A stretch of DNA of 64,000 nt from Thelephora terrestris (Eukaryota > Basidiomycota > Agaricomycetes > Thelephorales > Thelephoraceae): NCBI GenBank assembly GCA_015956445.1, contig WIUZ02000001.1:62001-126000 (forward strand), read 5' to 3'. The position numbers and the translations under genes were made by a program. This document shows positions 46,562 to 58,655 of the stretch, in pieces; within the stretch, counting starts at the first letter, position 1, and each line of letters starts with the position of its first letter. The notes beneath the pieces are model-generated. The model saw only the letters and a program-made list of their open reading frames with translations, made no database searches and had not been told where the DNA came from.

Positions 46562-49500
46562 TTACTCTGGTTGTAAGTCAAGAATGACAGGCTCTGGAAG
46601 TCCACCATGTAACAATGCAAGATAACATCCATCCCACTTCCTTGACTCCTCATCCAACTGCCAATGATAGGGCAACCATAACAGATGCCTTCCATTGGGA
46701 CTGAGAATCCACCCATCACCTGTGACTTCATAGCCAAGAGTGGATTTCCAAGGGTACCTCCTTGGCAAGTTCCTAGTTAATTGTTCATCCTCCACCTCAG
46801 TGAGATAGTATTCCCCATCATTGCCAATTGCCATCCTTTCTATCCGATATCTAGTGGAAATGTACCAGGACTCATTCCCATCTGGGATGAACCATACTGG
46901 AGGCAATCTCCACAACCAATTGTAATGAAGATGATTCCCTGTGGCCATGTCATAGATTTCCAGATGATTTCTTCCCAGAACAGCAATGTACTGGGCATCA
47001 GGTGAGATTGATGCAGAAATTATATCTGGATCATCACACAACACTGGGGAATACACTGGAGAATCAGGTCTGTCTGTGACCTTAAGACTTGTTATGAACA
47101 TGCTGTTGCTGATGTCTGCCCTATGATCACCATTACCACCTCTGATAGGTATGTTCCAAGTAGAGATCTTTGCATTAGAAAAAATGAAAGCAGTGTTCTC
47201 AATGATCCTTGTTGCATAGACCTCTGTGTCCATATCAATGATCAGTTGTGGGAGGCCACAACTGAGGTCAATGACTGTGACCACTTTTCCCCTCATGCGT
47301 GTGGCCACTGCCAGAGTATGTGCAGAAGAAAATTCCAAGATAAAATCTTTAGTCTCTTGGTGGAGAGTTTGAGCAGGGAGGTCAGAGAGGGGGGTTTCAG
47401 AAACTTCTGTGGGGAATAACTGGAATGCATCCCATGAACATTGTACAAGAAGGAATTTTCCATTAGGGGAAAATTGTAGTGGTCCATGTGGTCCATATGG
47501 GTCCTTGACTGGAAGTGTTTGAAGATGTGTATAACCACTAGGAAACTGCTTCCAAATTCGTACTCCTGAGTTGGTGGTATGTGCAAAGAAGCACCCATCA
47601 GGGGAAAATGACAACAACCTCCCAGCTGCAGATTCTAAGAGGAGTTTAGCGTTCTGGGTGTCCCACACCTGAAGGTGCCCATTATCAGAGTGGAAGGCAA
47701 GGTGGAACAGGATATGGTTGAAAGAAGATGAGGCAGTGTTAGTGTCATGTGGGATAGAGAGGGACTGGACAGCGGTTGCTGGATTTGCGAAAGTAAACAC
47801 AGCTTCCCATATAGTAATGCCTTGATCTTCCAAGGTTGAAAATTGAAGGTATTCACCATGGGTCCAAATATTTGTGGCTCTCCCTTTGAATGGATAGGAT
47901 GCTATATTTGTACCAGTGAGAATGTTGCACGTGCAGATGACAGAGGCATCTAGATCCGTGAACAAAGTCCCAACCATTGTCCCACATTCAGAGTAGGTCA
48001 TTGATTCATAAGGTTTTGTCCCATAGTAGATCTCCAGATTACAGATAAGGCCACCTGTTTGAAGGTCCCAGCTAGCAATGTAACTTGTCTCCTCTTTTCG
48101 CATGCAATATGTTAACAAATGGCCACTTGGTGAGAATAGGAGGTGCCCAAACCTAAGTGGTTGGGATAAGGGGCTTGTAGTAAGCAACTGCTCCAGAGTT
48201 ACAGCATCTAGGATTTGTATTCCACCATATGATACATTGGCCACTGCAATGAACCTGCTGCATGGGGACCAAGCTGTAGCCCAGATCTTACTGGCATGTT
48301 TGAAGGTTGTAGCATTTGAATCCCATGAGGTTGAGATTCCATACACAAGCCTTACTAGGGGGTTGGCATATGGTTCATACAGCTTCCACATGATGGATGT
48401 CCTGGGAGATGATGGAACAGCTGAGTGATAGATGTGTGGGGCAGATGTACTGATGACCCCAAAGAACATGGTCACAAATTGGAAGCAGTCATTGACAATG
48501 TCAAGGGTTTGAAAAGCCTGACAGTCATTGACAGTGTCAAGGGTTGGAGAAGCCTGACACAATGTGTGAGTATGAGGAGTATTGGGAATTAGAATTTGAC
48601 ATACCTCAAACCACTTCTTGACAGCTCTCAATGCATCAACTGCTTCTCTTGCAGCTCCAAGGACACTTAGCACTTCAAGCCAAAACAAGAATTTGTTCCT
48701 CAGGAAGTGATCAATAGCAGCATTGATTGTGACTGGGTAAACATTGTGTTCTTTGGAAAGGTGTTTGTACCATGACCTGCATGCATATTCCAGAGCAGGA
48801 GTGATGTATTTCTTGATCCTATCTTTCAAGTCCCCCACTTCAGAATTGGTAAAGGCATCTGGGAGTTGACACATGTTCTTCTCCAGTGTTTGATTCATCA
48901 GCTCAAGGCAGCCTTTGACAAGTTCATGATGATGGTGAGGGGGGAAGACATAAAATCTCTGGTTGGTGCATCGAGTTGGATCAGTGATGAAGTCAGGAAA
49001 GGATTTGTGGAAGGGTCGGACTGGGTGATCATTGTCTCCCTGGAGGATAAGAGAATGAACTGATGTCAATTGATGAGATACATCTGAGGAATGAAAGCCT
49101 AGGAGTGTAGCAATGGAAGAAGGTGAAAGAGGATTGGCAGCGAGCACAATGGCCCCCAGGACAGAGCGGATACTGGAATCATACTCTGGGTCATCATCAC
49201 AAAAGCCCCCCTCAAGGATTGATATGTAAAGTGAATCCAATGTGGTTTTTGGGTTTATCTTGGACTTCCCTTGGTATTTGGTGCTCTCTGGTGACTGAAG
49301 GAGTCGTTCCAATTGCCGTCTGGGACCAATGTTCCCATGACCAATAAACCTGATTGTTGCCACAGCATAGACAAAGAGTCCTCCTGCCTGCTTGCAAAGG
49401 TGATCCACATCCTCCTCTGCTGGCCAACCATCTAGCCCACACTGACCATTGGCAATTTCCAGAAAACTGTGCCTGAGGAACTGCTGGATGTCACTGTTGA

Positions 49501-51329
49501 TGAGCCTTGGTTCAACTTTGTGAAGGACAAATATATCTGTGACTTCTGCCAATAAGGGAAGGCGAAATCCAGTCCTGATCCTTGGCTCTGGGCGACCAGT
49601 GAGGAAGAATTTGACCTTTGGGATTTCTAAAACAAATCTCCCAAGGACAGACAGGATTGCAGAGGCAGGCTCTTCATCTTTGCACTCATCCAAGGCATCA
49701 ACAACAATGACAATTGAGATACTGGATTTCTTGAGGGGCCCCACAATCAACTTGTCCATCTGGTTGGACAAAGACTCATGGGCAATTCCTGGATCCTGCT
49801 GGACCATTGGGACAAAGATGGATCGGAATTGGGGATATTTGCGTGCAAGTTGGATAGCTAAGGTGGGGAAAATGAACTCGAGATTACTCCTGTCTTCGAA
49901 GTCCCGGGAACAAAAGAAGGAGGCGCCAAGCTGGCCACTGGCAAACATTCTTTCGGAAATTGTCTGTGCGATTGTGGTCTTCCCCGTGCCGGCCAATCCG
50001 TTTAACCAGTAGACAGGAGATTGGTCAGAGTCGTTTGCCCAGAGTTCAATCCCATCCAGGATGGCTTCGCGTGTCCCCTTGAGACAGCCTTTGCGGCTGC
50101 CATGCCGATACTCGGCTCTCTGTGCACTTTGAAAATTGTTGAGGATAGCCGCCTCGGCTGCCAGATGTCTATGTCAGACACCAATCATTGAGAGTATGAG
50201 AACAGGATATATTCTGACCTGGGCTCTGCCGAGAGGTCATTCAACTTGCTTGAGTGTGAAATAAAAATACTCACTATCTCTCCCCGCCGTTGACTGGAGA
50301 TGACGTCTTGTTGCACCTTCTGTTCCCAATGTCAAAACCAGCACGAGTTCCCCGGCGATGGACAAACCTGGTAATCAAAGATCGTCTCGCGTAAGCCCTC
50401 GAGTACCTTCGAAATTTCCCCAGTGCACTGCTCAGGTTTCTCGGCCAGAGGCCGCAGCTGCCCTCCGAGGCGTCCCAACTCACTGGAGGGGGCTCAGTGT
50501 CGTACTTCACGAAGGAATGGTGACATACCGTATCACTTCATCCCGGCGCCTCAGTTCCTCCACATCACGAGGAGGTGAATCAAAGCCTTCTTCCAATGCA
50601 ACGATATGCGGGAGGAGGCCTCTGGCCTTTTGTCCGACGGCGACGTCATCCTGCAAAGATGTTGGTTAAACGAGAGAATCCTGAGCGGGAGGCTGAAAAC
50701 GAACTTCGCGATTGGCGCAATCGGCGGAGACAACCTCCAAGATAGCTTTGAGAGCACTGAATTTTTGCATGTCCTTGTTCGCGGCACCGCGGTTGACAGC
50801 GGCGCCCTCAAATGATGTCCCCTCGCGCGCAGTCTTGGCAACTGGAGTTTGTTAAAACACATCGTACGCCACGAGGCCATCGACACGTACCCCTCGATGA
50901 CTCTGCAGGGCCGATCTCCCCTCCTTCGGTGTCACCAGGGTTCTTTGCTAGAGAAAAAATGGTTATGGTGATGAGAAAAGATTTCAATCCCATGGAGCGG
51001 AAGAGCTCACCCATGGGATCTTTCCCGTCTTCAGGTGCGTCCAGCACAATACCCGACGTCCCGGTTTCCGACACGGGAAGCTCTTGATCTTCTTCCGCCC
51101 TGTTCTGAAGCGCAATCTTTGAATCCATACCGGCTTCTTCGTCTAGTAACATGGACAGATCTGAGTCTAGATCATGACGGGAAAGGTTCGACCGACCTTC
51201 AGGGCCCGAGTTCTGTTCGGGTTGAAAGCTGGATGGCCCAGCGCTGGCCCCGGCAGGCGATTCCGAAGGGATAGGCTGCTTGGGAGTTTTGGGGAACATC
51301 TTGCGCTTCACCTTCGATATGTGCTTCAT
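46562..51329 (-). CDS. NACHT-WD40 NLR-like protein, right copy
   Basis: Mirror paralogue of 1250-5984, with its ATG at 51329 (MKHISKVKRK) and the same upstream small exons. The main exon carries GLAGTGKTT and VVDALDEC with only a handful of changes from the left copy in about 400 residues. The WD40 half differs far more (for example IATAWSPCSRFIAVA flanks, SLSIPHDTNTASSSFNH, LLSFSPDGCFFAH). The protein stops five residues earlier (DLQPE). The in-frame 51-nt intron is at 48554-48604. Just downstream, a 36-nt tandem duplication adds a second acceptor-like CAG at 48518. A Plavaka-type transposon lies 511 bases upstream of the start, so regulation may differ from the left gene. No frame-breaking change was seen. 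Confidence 0.86.
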
Positions 51330-51840
51330 CGCGTTGGCAGGGGGGAGAGAAAAAAAAGTGACGGACCCACAATACCAAACACGGGCACTTATCAACACGC
51401 GATGGTGAGACTTGTCTCGTTCGGTGGCGTACCACCAGTGACAAACGATTACACCCCGGGTGTCTACCGCTGCGAGCCGAAGGCTGGTAGCCTGGCTAAC
51501 TGGTAGGAATCAAATGCGAAGGCCCCAGGCTAGTTGATCCCCACTGACGCCTCTGCCGGAACCTTGGACACTCAAGTTCCGCCCGAGATGATCCCAGTTG
51601 ACTGAGCCTGTGGGCGTATCCGGGCGACTTCACTAAACTCTGTGAGTTTGCGGGAGATACGTCCTGGATGATCGGAGTCGCTTTCGGATAGCGTGTAAGT
51701 TCACTTCTCGTTATTTCTCCCCATTCACAAACCTCCAGGGGACTGACACAGACTTGCTCATGCCAAAAATTCAGGGGTATTTTGAGCGCTCTGCAACGAC
51801 CCCTCTGTTTTCCGCGCTCAGAGAACCCGCAGGCAAGCTC

Positions 51841-51876
51841 ATCTGGAAAAACTTAAGCGACTAAGCGACACTAATG
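51841..51876 (+). repeat. Transposon terminal inverted repeat, left end
   Basis: Begins ATCTGGAAAAAC and contains GCGACTAAGCGA. It pairs with the reverse complement of 58172-58207. Confidence 0.88.
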
Positions 51877-52215
51877 AAGTTATTTGGGTCTATGTGGGGA
51901 TTACCCATCAGTATCACGGCGCCTGTTTTTCGCTAACCTCATTTGACAGTTTTCCGGCGTTGGCCGTGAGCGCTCGCTGAGTGTTTGTCGCCACCGCGTG
52001 AAACGACGTGCACGGCCTGCCCACGTATTTTTCGGGTCCAGGGCAGGTGATTTTCCTTTTAGTTGGGGCCCCAAGGCGTGCGCACATGGCCCCCATCTCT
52101 AGTTCATCCCTCACAATGTTTTCCATCGCCTCAACCAACCACGCGCCAACAACTTCTTCGACGCTTTGCAAGTCACGAAGGTTTGGTCGACTCCTGCCCT
52201 CCCCCAATGAACATG

Positions 52216-55200
52216 TTAGAGAGTAAAGTACATATGTCTATCTGCGAATGGGTTAAGATAAAATGAAGTGCACTTCTCGAGCACGTTCTCTGAAGACCAC
52301 CCGTCTGGTACTGCCGGGCCAAATTTCGGGAAGAGGTGTACACTTCGCCTAATTGTTGACACAGGGACAATGCTCGCTACCCGCTTACCATCTTCAAGAC
52401 TCCGGTTCAACTTGAACATTTGGTGATCACGATCGGACACCGTGAACTTGGTGAACCACTCAACATATGCAAGCGGCTCAGTTGCGATCCCATCCACATT
52501 GCCTGGTAGAGTGAAAACCACTCGAACCTGACCCACGCGATACCCTTTGGTGTATATTGAGGGTGGTGTAGCTCTTAGGATAGGTGGAACGTACCTTGCA
52601 AGCCAGCTTCCGCACCCGAGCCAATATTCGAGAGAACGGTGTCAAAGCGAGGTGGAATTCTCGTTCCCTTTTTCGTCCGCCGCTCGGGCTGGACATGAAT
52701 CGAGTCCAAGGTGACACGTTTGGCTAACGTTGTATCACCAGGGGCTGTAAACTTGAGTCTGTGGTAGACAGACACAGTTGTGAAGGGAAGGTTAGTGTGT
52801 AATATTTTACGTTCAAGCTGGCTCCTCGTAAGTGGTGGGCCGGAGTGTTGTACAAGGACGGTGTAACGCTTGAGTGCCTCCCGAAAGAACGTTGCGCCGT
52901 ACTTGCTGATGATGTCATTGAAGTTGACGGCCCGTACAGATGGTGATTTTGTCATGGTCAGGGTTCCATTGTAGGTCATATCGGTTGACCGGAGCATGAT
53001 CGTCGACTGAGGATTGCGACACCACTCGAGGTAACTTTCGTGCCGAAGAATTTTCTCCTTTCGCTGTAACCACACCGTCATCTGTGCGTATTCATCGCGG
53101 TGGTTTGTTGCCCGGTAAGCGTCCTTTGCTAAGTCGATATGAAGATGTTCTGTATACTCGGTATTGTAGTTATCCGTTGTCCCGAACGTTTTGATGGAGT
53201 GGACATAGTGGAGGAGGGAGTGTAGCTTTGGCAGGTTGAAATTATTCCGGATGCCAAGCTCAATAAAGATGTGCTTGTTCTCGTGGAATTTTTGAAGTGA
53301 TTCGTGCAAGAGTTGGAGGGTTTTGGAGGTATGGAGGGGATATTAGGAAAGGTAGAGGAAGTCAAGAAGTGAGCAGATAGCACGAATGAGGGGTATTGGG
53401 GAGGTGCCATTTGGGAGCTTTAAGTCAACGACAAGTCCAAGGAGAATGCGGCACATGTCAGCGTGCTCTTTCCCAGTCACCCGTGAAAGGGATGTGATCC
53501 CCTTGGAGAATGATCTTATGTTGTGATTGGGTGGGAGGGATTTGCACCGAGCGTCAAGTTCTTTCTCCCCAAAGGCGGTTGTAACCCACAACATAAGGTG
53601 CTTCATTACTCCTTGGTAGAGTTGGTGGAGAACGTCAGGGGTGATTCCCAGATAAATGTCTGAGTAGGGAAGGTCTTGCCAGAATGGGTGGACAATGGGC
53701 TTTATTCCGGCTTCAGAACAGGCAGCACTATACCCAGCGGGATCTGTCTCGAAGGTGTCCAGTGCCTCCAAGATTTCAGCGAGGTCTCGGTATTCATCGT
53801 CATCCTCCTTAAACTCCCCCAATTCTGGCCGCCTTGTAGGACATTTAGGACAGTCCCCAGTTTTGCACCCAGACGCAAGAACTTGCTCGGGATAATCCCC
53901 AACAAAACATGCGAAGATGGGGAAGGTGCGGCGGACAACACCATCACCGGTTGACATCTCAATCGGTCCAGTTTCAGCCAGCTGTTTCAGTGGTGCGAGA
54001 ATTCGGGACATGCAATGATGAAAGAGGTTGGCAACCATTCGGCGACGAGAGGCAGTGCTTGAGACATGGTGCAGAGGAGTTGTCGGGAGGTAGCCAAGCA
54101 GAACGTGGGTCCGCCGCGATGGTTTTCGGCGAAGCTCCTTTGGGATATTTCCAATCGTGAGATAAACCGGATAGGCCGACTTTGTGCCAAATGTAACGAC
54201 TCGGGTCTTATCAGAAGAGATGAGAAGTGGGATTATCGTCACCCCACCAAACTCATTCTCGAGTTCTACCTGTTCCATGAGGTTAACTGAGTTTTCTTCC
54301 ACCAAAATTACACGAGTTATACCTGACGTGTCCACCACCATTTTCCGGTGTGCATCTCAGAGTACATTCGAGTTTCCTTGTCTGGGCCAGTGAAGTGCCT
54401 TTCCGGCGCGTGTAATAAGAATTTTGCAAGTTCGGGATCTCCATAGAGGGCGCGAACACATTGGAGGATATCGCGGTGATAAAATTCGTAGGTCTGACCC
54501 GCGAGTGTGACCTCTTCTCGGACGAATTCCGGAAGTCCGCTTGGAAGCCTCCGATCGATGATGCGGTTGAGTTCGTTAGCACTTGAGTATGAGAGACCCA
54601 GTGCACTCGTAAGCTGTTCAGGAGATCAGTGTTAGGATCGCGGGAGTCGAAGACGCATGATAGATTAACGCACACCATCAATTCCTAAAAGCTCTGATAA
54701 AGCCGTAGAGCTTGGGCCTCGTAGTTTTGCCCAACGCGCGATCTCCCAATCAATGCGAGTTGAGAACGGCGCCCATTCACATGGGACGTCTTCTGCTTGA
54801 AGGTCCTGAGAATATCGCGTGTATGGAAGATGCTTGTTGTTTACCCCCACCGTTTCTCCAGCTCTTCCACCGAATTTGACGACAAAAGGTTTTCCCTCTG
54901 ATTCTTCGATCGGAGCATTCCGGTTGGCTAGTAGTTGCAATTAGCATAAATAATGTATTTTCGAAACCGAAATCACCTACCAGGTGGTGTTGCTGACTCT
55001 TGACGTGATTGGTGTGTGCCATTGTCATTTTCGGATGAATCCGTGTCGTCTTCGTCGTCGGACAAATCTGTGTCTGTGTCTGAGCCAACAATGATGGGAG
55101 GTGCCAGGCGTTCTGGGAGTGTCTCGAGCAATTCGTCGCAATTATTTGGCCCATCTGCATTGCGACCGTCAGCCATGACCGACTGACTGGGCGGCGGATT

Positions 55201-55539
55201 CAAATTTTGGTCCGTTGGATGGAGATCCTGGTTCTCACAACCGATGTCCATCATCTCGGCATCAGGATGCGTGGTTTCGGACGCGATGTCTGTCATCTCA
55301 ATGTCAAGGTATGTGGCTTCAGACATATTTGAGCGCCCGGGTACAGGAGGTGGAGGAGTGGCCGAACGTTTGGAGGTTAGGATGTTGTCATGAGGTGCTG
55401 TATTGGAGACCAGTAGAAATATGGAATTTCGAATATGCATGCAGCGGGGGTCACGAGAGAGTTTGAGGTGGTTTTTATAGCCACCTGGGCGGAAATATTG
55501 CCCACATCCATGGCATAGACGGTTTGCTTGTTGGTGCAT
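52216..55539 (-). CDS. Plavaka transposase
   Basis: Transposase of the surrounding element. From the ATG at 55539, a C2H2-like zinc finger opens the protein (CHGCGQYFRPGGYKNHLKLS). An acidic Asp/Ser/Glu-rich linker and several exons follow. Family motifs are YEFYHRDILQCVRALYGDPE, LLISSDKTRVV (candidate catalytic Asp), PVYLTIGNIPKELRRKPS, CKTGDCPKCPTRRPELG (Cys cluster), DIYLGITPDVLHQLYQGVMK, LHYVHSIKTFGTTDNYNTE and, at the C-terminus, YLNPFADRHMYFTL with a stop at 52216. Introns lie near 54940-54975, 54615-54665, 54290-54345, 53310-53345 and 52540-52590. I saw no clear inactivating change, but junctions were read by eye. This could be an autonomous copy. Confidence 0.87.
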
Positions 55540-55709
55540 TCTGGCGATGGTCGGGGGAAAGTGGTGGGAAAATATATCTGTGCTAGTCGAGAGAATCGTC
55601 TGAGAATAAATTTTTAGTCCCAGATTTTTTGGTCCCTGGCCCGTGTGAGTGAGTACCTTAAAACCGGCAGAAGCCACGTCTCCCACAAAACCCCCCTCTC
55701 CCCTCCCCC

Positions 55710-57859
55710 ATGCCACGAGAGCGGCAACCCGCCAAGCAACTTCCGCCAAACACAACCAAGTCCACCGCTTCCACCCGCAACATGAGAGCGTCAACCAAAG
55801 GGGTAGAACCCACTGGTGCAGAAGCCGGTAGCAGTAGCAGTACAACTGCGCATGTCCCTGTACTCACATAAATCTAGGGACTCAGAAGCGAAAGGCAAAG
55901 AACTCACAACCCGTGGACCAACCGGCAAAACGGCCGAATAGAAAGTCTTCGAAAGATAAAAACACGTGTCCTTTGGTCGATGCTCAAGAACCTGTGGAAC
56001 CTACACCAGGAAAAAACACTGAGACCGTGGGACAAGGTAGTAGGTTCGACACTCCTCCACATATGCTCACCTTACTGAATTGTGTTGTTGCAGTTGTAGC
56101 GACAACACGTGCGTCGAAGGTGGCCGGGAGGAAGGTGCCAGTTAGACCCCCTTTTTCCTCTGATTCAGAGGACGGGGAGGAAGAGCCACAGAATCAAACT
56201 ACTGATGGTTCGTGAGCCCTACTACAGCTTCCACATTAGAGTCACTCACAGTCCCTAGGTGATGCCACATCACCAGTACCCAGTGAGGATGAGATGGACA
56301 AGGTTCTAAGTGCAACGCAACTGACCAAAGAGGTACGTGTTGGAGTTCCAGTTGGTCACCAGAAAAATCAGTAATGCCGTGATGATCTTGAAGTATCCTG
56401 TCACGGTCCCGAATGTGAGTAATTATTGACATATTTATATTTTGTATCTCACCAGTGGCTAGGGCGGAAAACGGGTTGAACGTCTCATCAGAGAGGTACG
56501 TTGAAACACGACCACACTCAACCAATCACCAATTCTGACCGGCCTTTCAAATCAGATCCCAATCCCTGGCCCGTCGTTTCAACAACCCGACTACTCACTC
56601 GGCAAGAATATACCCGATCGCGGTGCAAAGTCAACTGTCCAGGACATCCATCCACCGGCCAATCACTTCCCTAACCCAACAGATCACAAACAATCCATTC
56701 CCAGTTGGCCAGCATTTACCGAGCTAGCTCAAGCTGAGGATGGGTCCTACAAACAGACCGGTCAAACCATCGAGATAAATAACTGCTTGAGCACGGCAGT
56801 CAAGCGGGCAAATGCTAACCTCGTTCTGAATGATTCATTTCCAGACACTGAAGACCAAGAGCAGTGGCTATCAGATGCCCTCAGGTTTGCGCTTTCTGCA
56901 GGGAACCAGAGCCACGTCATCAACATGGTCGGCGAACGAGCAAGAGTGGACATCAAATATTTCAATTGTCTATTGTCGATGGTAACCGAATCGAAGCTTC
57001 CGGTTCAACCCGTCCCGCGCTCTCACGCTAACAACGGTTGGCCGACAGATTCGAAATCGTTGGAGCGGCTACCGCCAATCCGCGTTGAACGTGGCGAGGG
57101 ATCTTGTCTGTCCAAAAGAAAAACCCTCCGAGAGGAAGTCAAAGGCAAAGGCAAAGAAGGACGCCCGGAAGTCCCTTTACAAGTTAACAGGTTCAGACGC
57201 TGAAAAGGCTGTAGCTGCAGCGAAGCTCTTGGACTGCGACGCCTTTCATTTTGCGAGGACAAACACGGTGAGTTGGTCCATTGATTCTGACGCCCGAGAT
57301 TCTCAGTCGCATCTCGGCTTGCGGATCACAGGATGAGCCTGATGCCAGGGCACCATATCAGCACCAAGCAATGCTCGTCATGCTTGGGTACTTCTTTAAA
57401 TGCGACAAGTCCCTCAAGGATCGTGTTCCGACCGGGGAGCATGGGCCAGAGGTCCCCATACCGATGGTGGCATTGGCAACAACATTGGTAAGTCTCGTGT
57501 TGACAACGACATTCAGGTCGCGGCTAAAGCAACGAAATTGGCAGCTCGAAGTCGCGCTTACAGAGGTTGCGGAAGGGGATCGGATGCGATTCTCCGAGGA
57601 AATGCAACAAGAGCGTTACTTTGGACACCTCAACTCGTTCGAGCAAGTTAAATTGTCGAAGAATGGCAACGCCAAGCTTGCGCGGTTGCTGTCCACCGTC
57701 TACGAGGGAACGATGTAGGTTACTTCTATCAAACCTCACGTTTGGATTACTGAAGTCCGTTCGCATAGGAAAGAATCATTGTCCAAGGGGTCAGGTGGTG
57801 CTGCCCCAAGCATTTCAACGAGACCCACCTACGTGAACGCGGATCTCCTGCCGGCTTGA
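55710..57859 (+). CDS. Transposon accessory protein, DUF6532-like
   Basis: The second gene of the element, divergent from the transposase over about 170 bases. The ATG at 55710 starts MPRERQPAKQLPPNT. The first third is basic and disordered (KRPNRKSSKDKNT, DSEDGEEEP). Later exons contain WLSDALRFALSAG, AKLLDCDAFHFARTNT, APYQHQAMLVMLGYFF and PMVALATTLVSLVLTT, the pattern I associate with DUF6532 proteins found beside basidiomycete transposons. The last intron (about 57716-57770) restores the frame to the end TYVNADLLPA at 57859. Function is unknown; a role in transposition or in silencing escape would be speculation. The domain assignment is from memory of the family and moderately sure. Confidence 0.65.
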
Positions 57860-58171
57860 CCCCTGTTGTGTCATCCTTCGGACAAAGTGCCTGTGGCAGT
57901 ATCTCATACAAATAATCCACTCCGAGACTTCGAATACCCCCCAAATATAATGATTTGCAAAGACAGCTCTATACCTAACAACGAGTGAACTATTTGCGCC
58001 TATGGCCGTCGAACAAGCCACTATTCTGAGTTTATCATGCTCCCGGTGACTCGCTATGCGATGGCTATGCAACGACTATCCCACCACGGCCGAACTACAG
58101 TGCCACTATTGAATAGTAGGACTGCTATTTGCAATTATTCACATAGATGCGGTTAGTACCCGATTAACATC

Positions 58172-58207
58172 ATATAGTCTCGCTTAGTCGCGAAGGTTTT
58201 TCCAGAT
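58172..58207 (-). repeat. Transposon terminal inverted repeat, right end
   Basis: The reverse complement begins ATCTGGAAAAAC and contains GCGACTAAGCGA. The GCTC target duplication follows at 58208-58211. Confidence 0.88.
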
Positions 58208-58655
58208 GCTCCTGCGGGCCTGTGTTCTCTTCGGCTAGAGTCTCGGAGCTCCACCATCACTCCCCTTCGGACCTCAAGGGTGGTATCGTCTGCATGATAC
58301 TGAGGTCGATTGCGACGTGTTCTCTCGAGGAGGGGGCTCAATGACATGGGATGGACGTGAAGGGTAAAAACGTGCGGAGTGATCAAAGTTCCCCGCGAGA
58401 CCTATGAGCTTGCGGGACTTTTGGCTTTCCTTTTGTGCGCGCGCTCCAGGTCGATTTACGGAACGAACTGGGCGCGTTATGAGAGCAGAGGAGGAGGGCA
58501 GTTGGCCGGACAATCTTTCGTTTGAAGTTCGTGAAGGTCATGGAAGAATGAATCAGCGGGTTGAAAGGCAATTCATTCGCAGTCACTTGAGGAGACCAGG
58601 TCAGACATCCCACGATATGCGACTAATGTAATTGGGCGATATCTGTGTCTCACTA
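58208..58655 (-). repeat. Outer remnant of right duplication arm
   Basis: Matches 300-738 in reverse. It is separated from the rest of the right arm by the transposon and includes the sequence 5' of the NLR promoter. Similarity fades past 58655. Confidence 0.85.

Larger units (their letters stand above)
51841..58207. mobile_element. Plavaka-type DNA transposon, 6.37 kb
   Basis: A complete-looking cut-and-paste element inserted in the right duplication arm. Its ends are inverted repeats of about 34 bases, both starting ATCTGGAAAAAC and sharing GCGACTAAGCGA, with about five mismatches. The 4-base GCTC directly flanks it on both sides (51837-51840 and 58208-58211), consistent with a target duplication; the unoccupied site in the left arm reads as the uninterrupted sequence. 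It contains a transposase gene (-) and a second gene (+), transcribed divergently from about 55.6 kb. Insertion postdates the segmental duplication, since the left arm lacks it. The exact superfamily placement (Plavaka, often linked with CACTA-like elements) rests on protein motifs. Confidence 0.9.
44211..58655 (-). repeat. Right arm of inverted duplication (split by transposon)
   Basis: Reverse-oriented counterpart of 300-8302. It is continuous from 44211 to 51840, interrupted by a 6,367-base transposon (51841-58207), and resumes at 58208 to about 58655. Removing the transposon and one copy of the GCTC target sequence restores collinearity with 300-8302. The NACHT and oxygenase coding parts are very similar, while the WD40 part and intergenic parts are more diverged. 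Confidence 0.9.
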
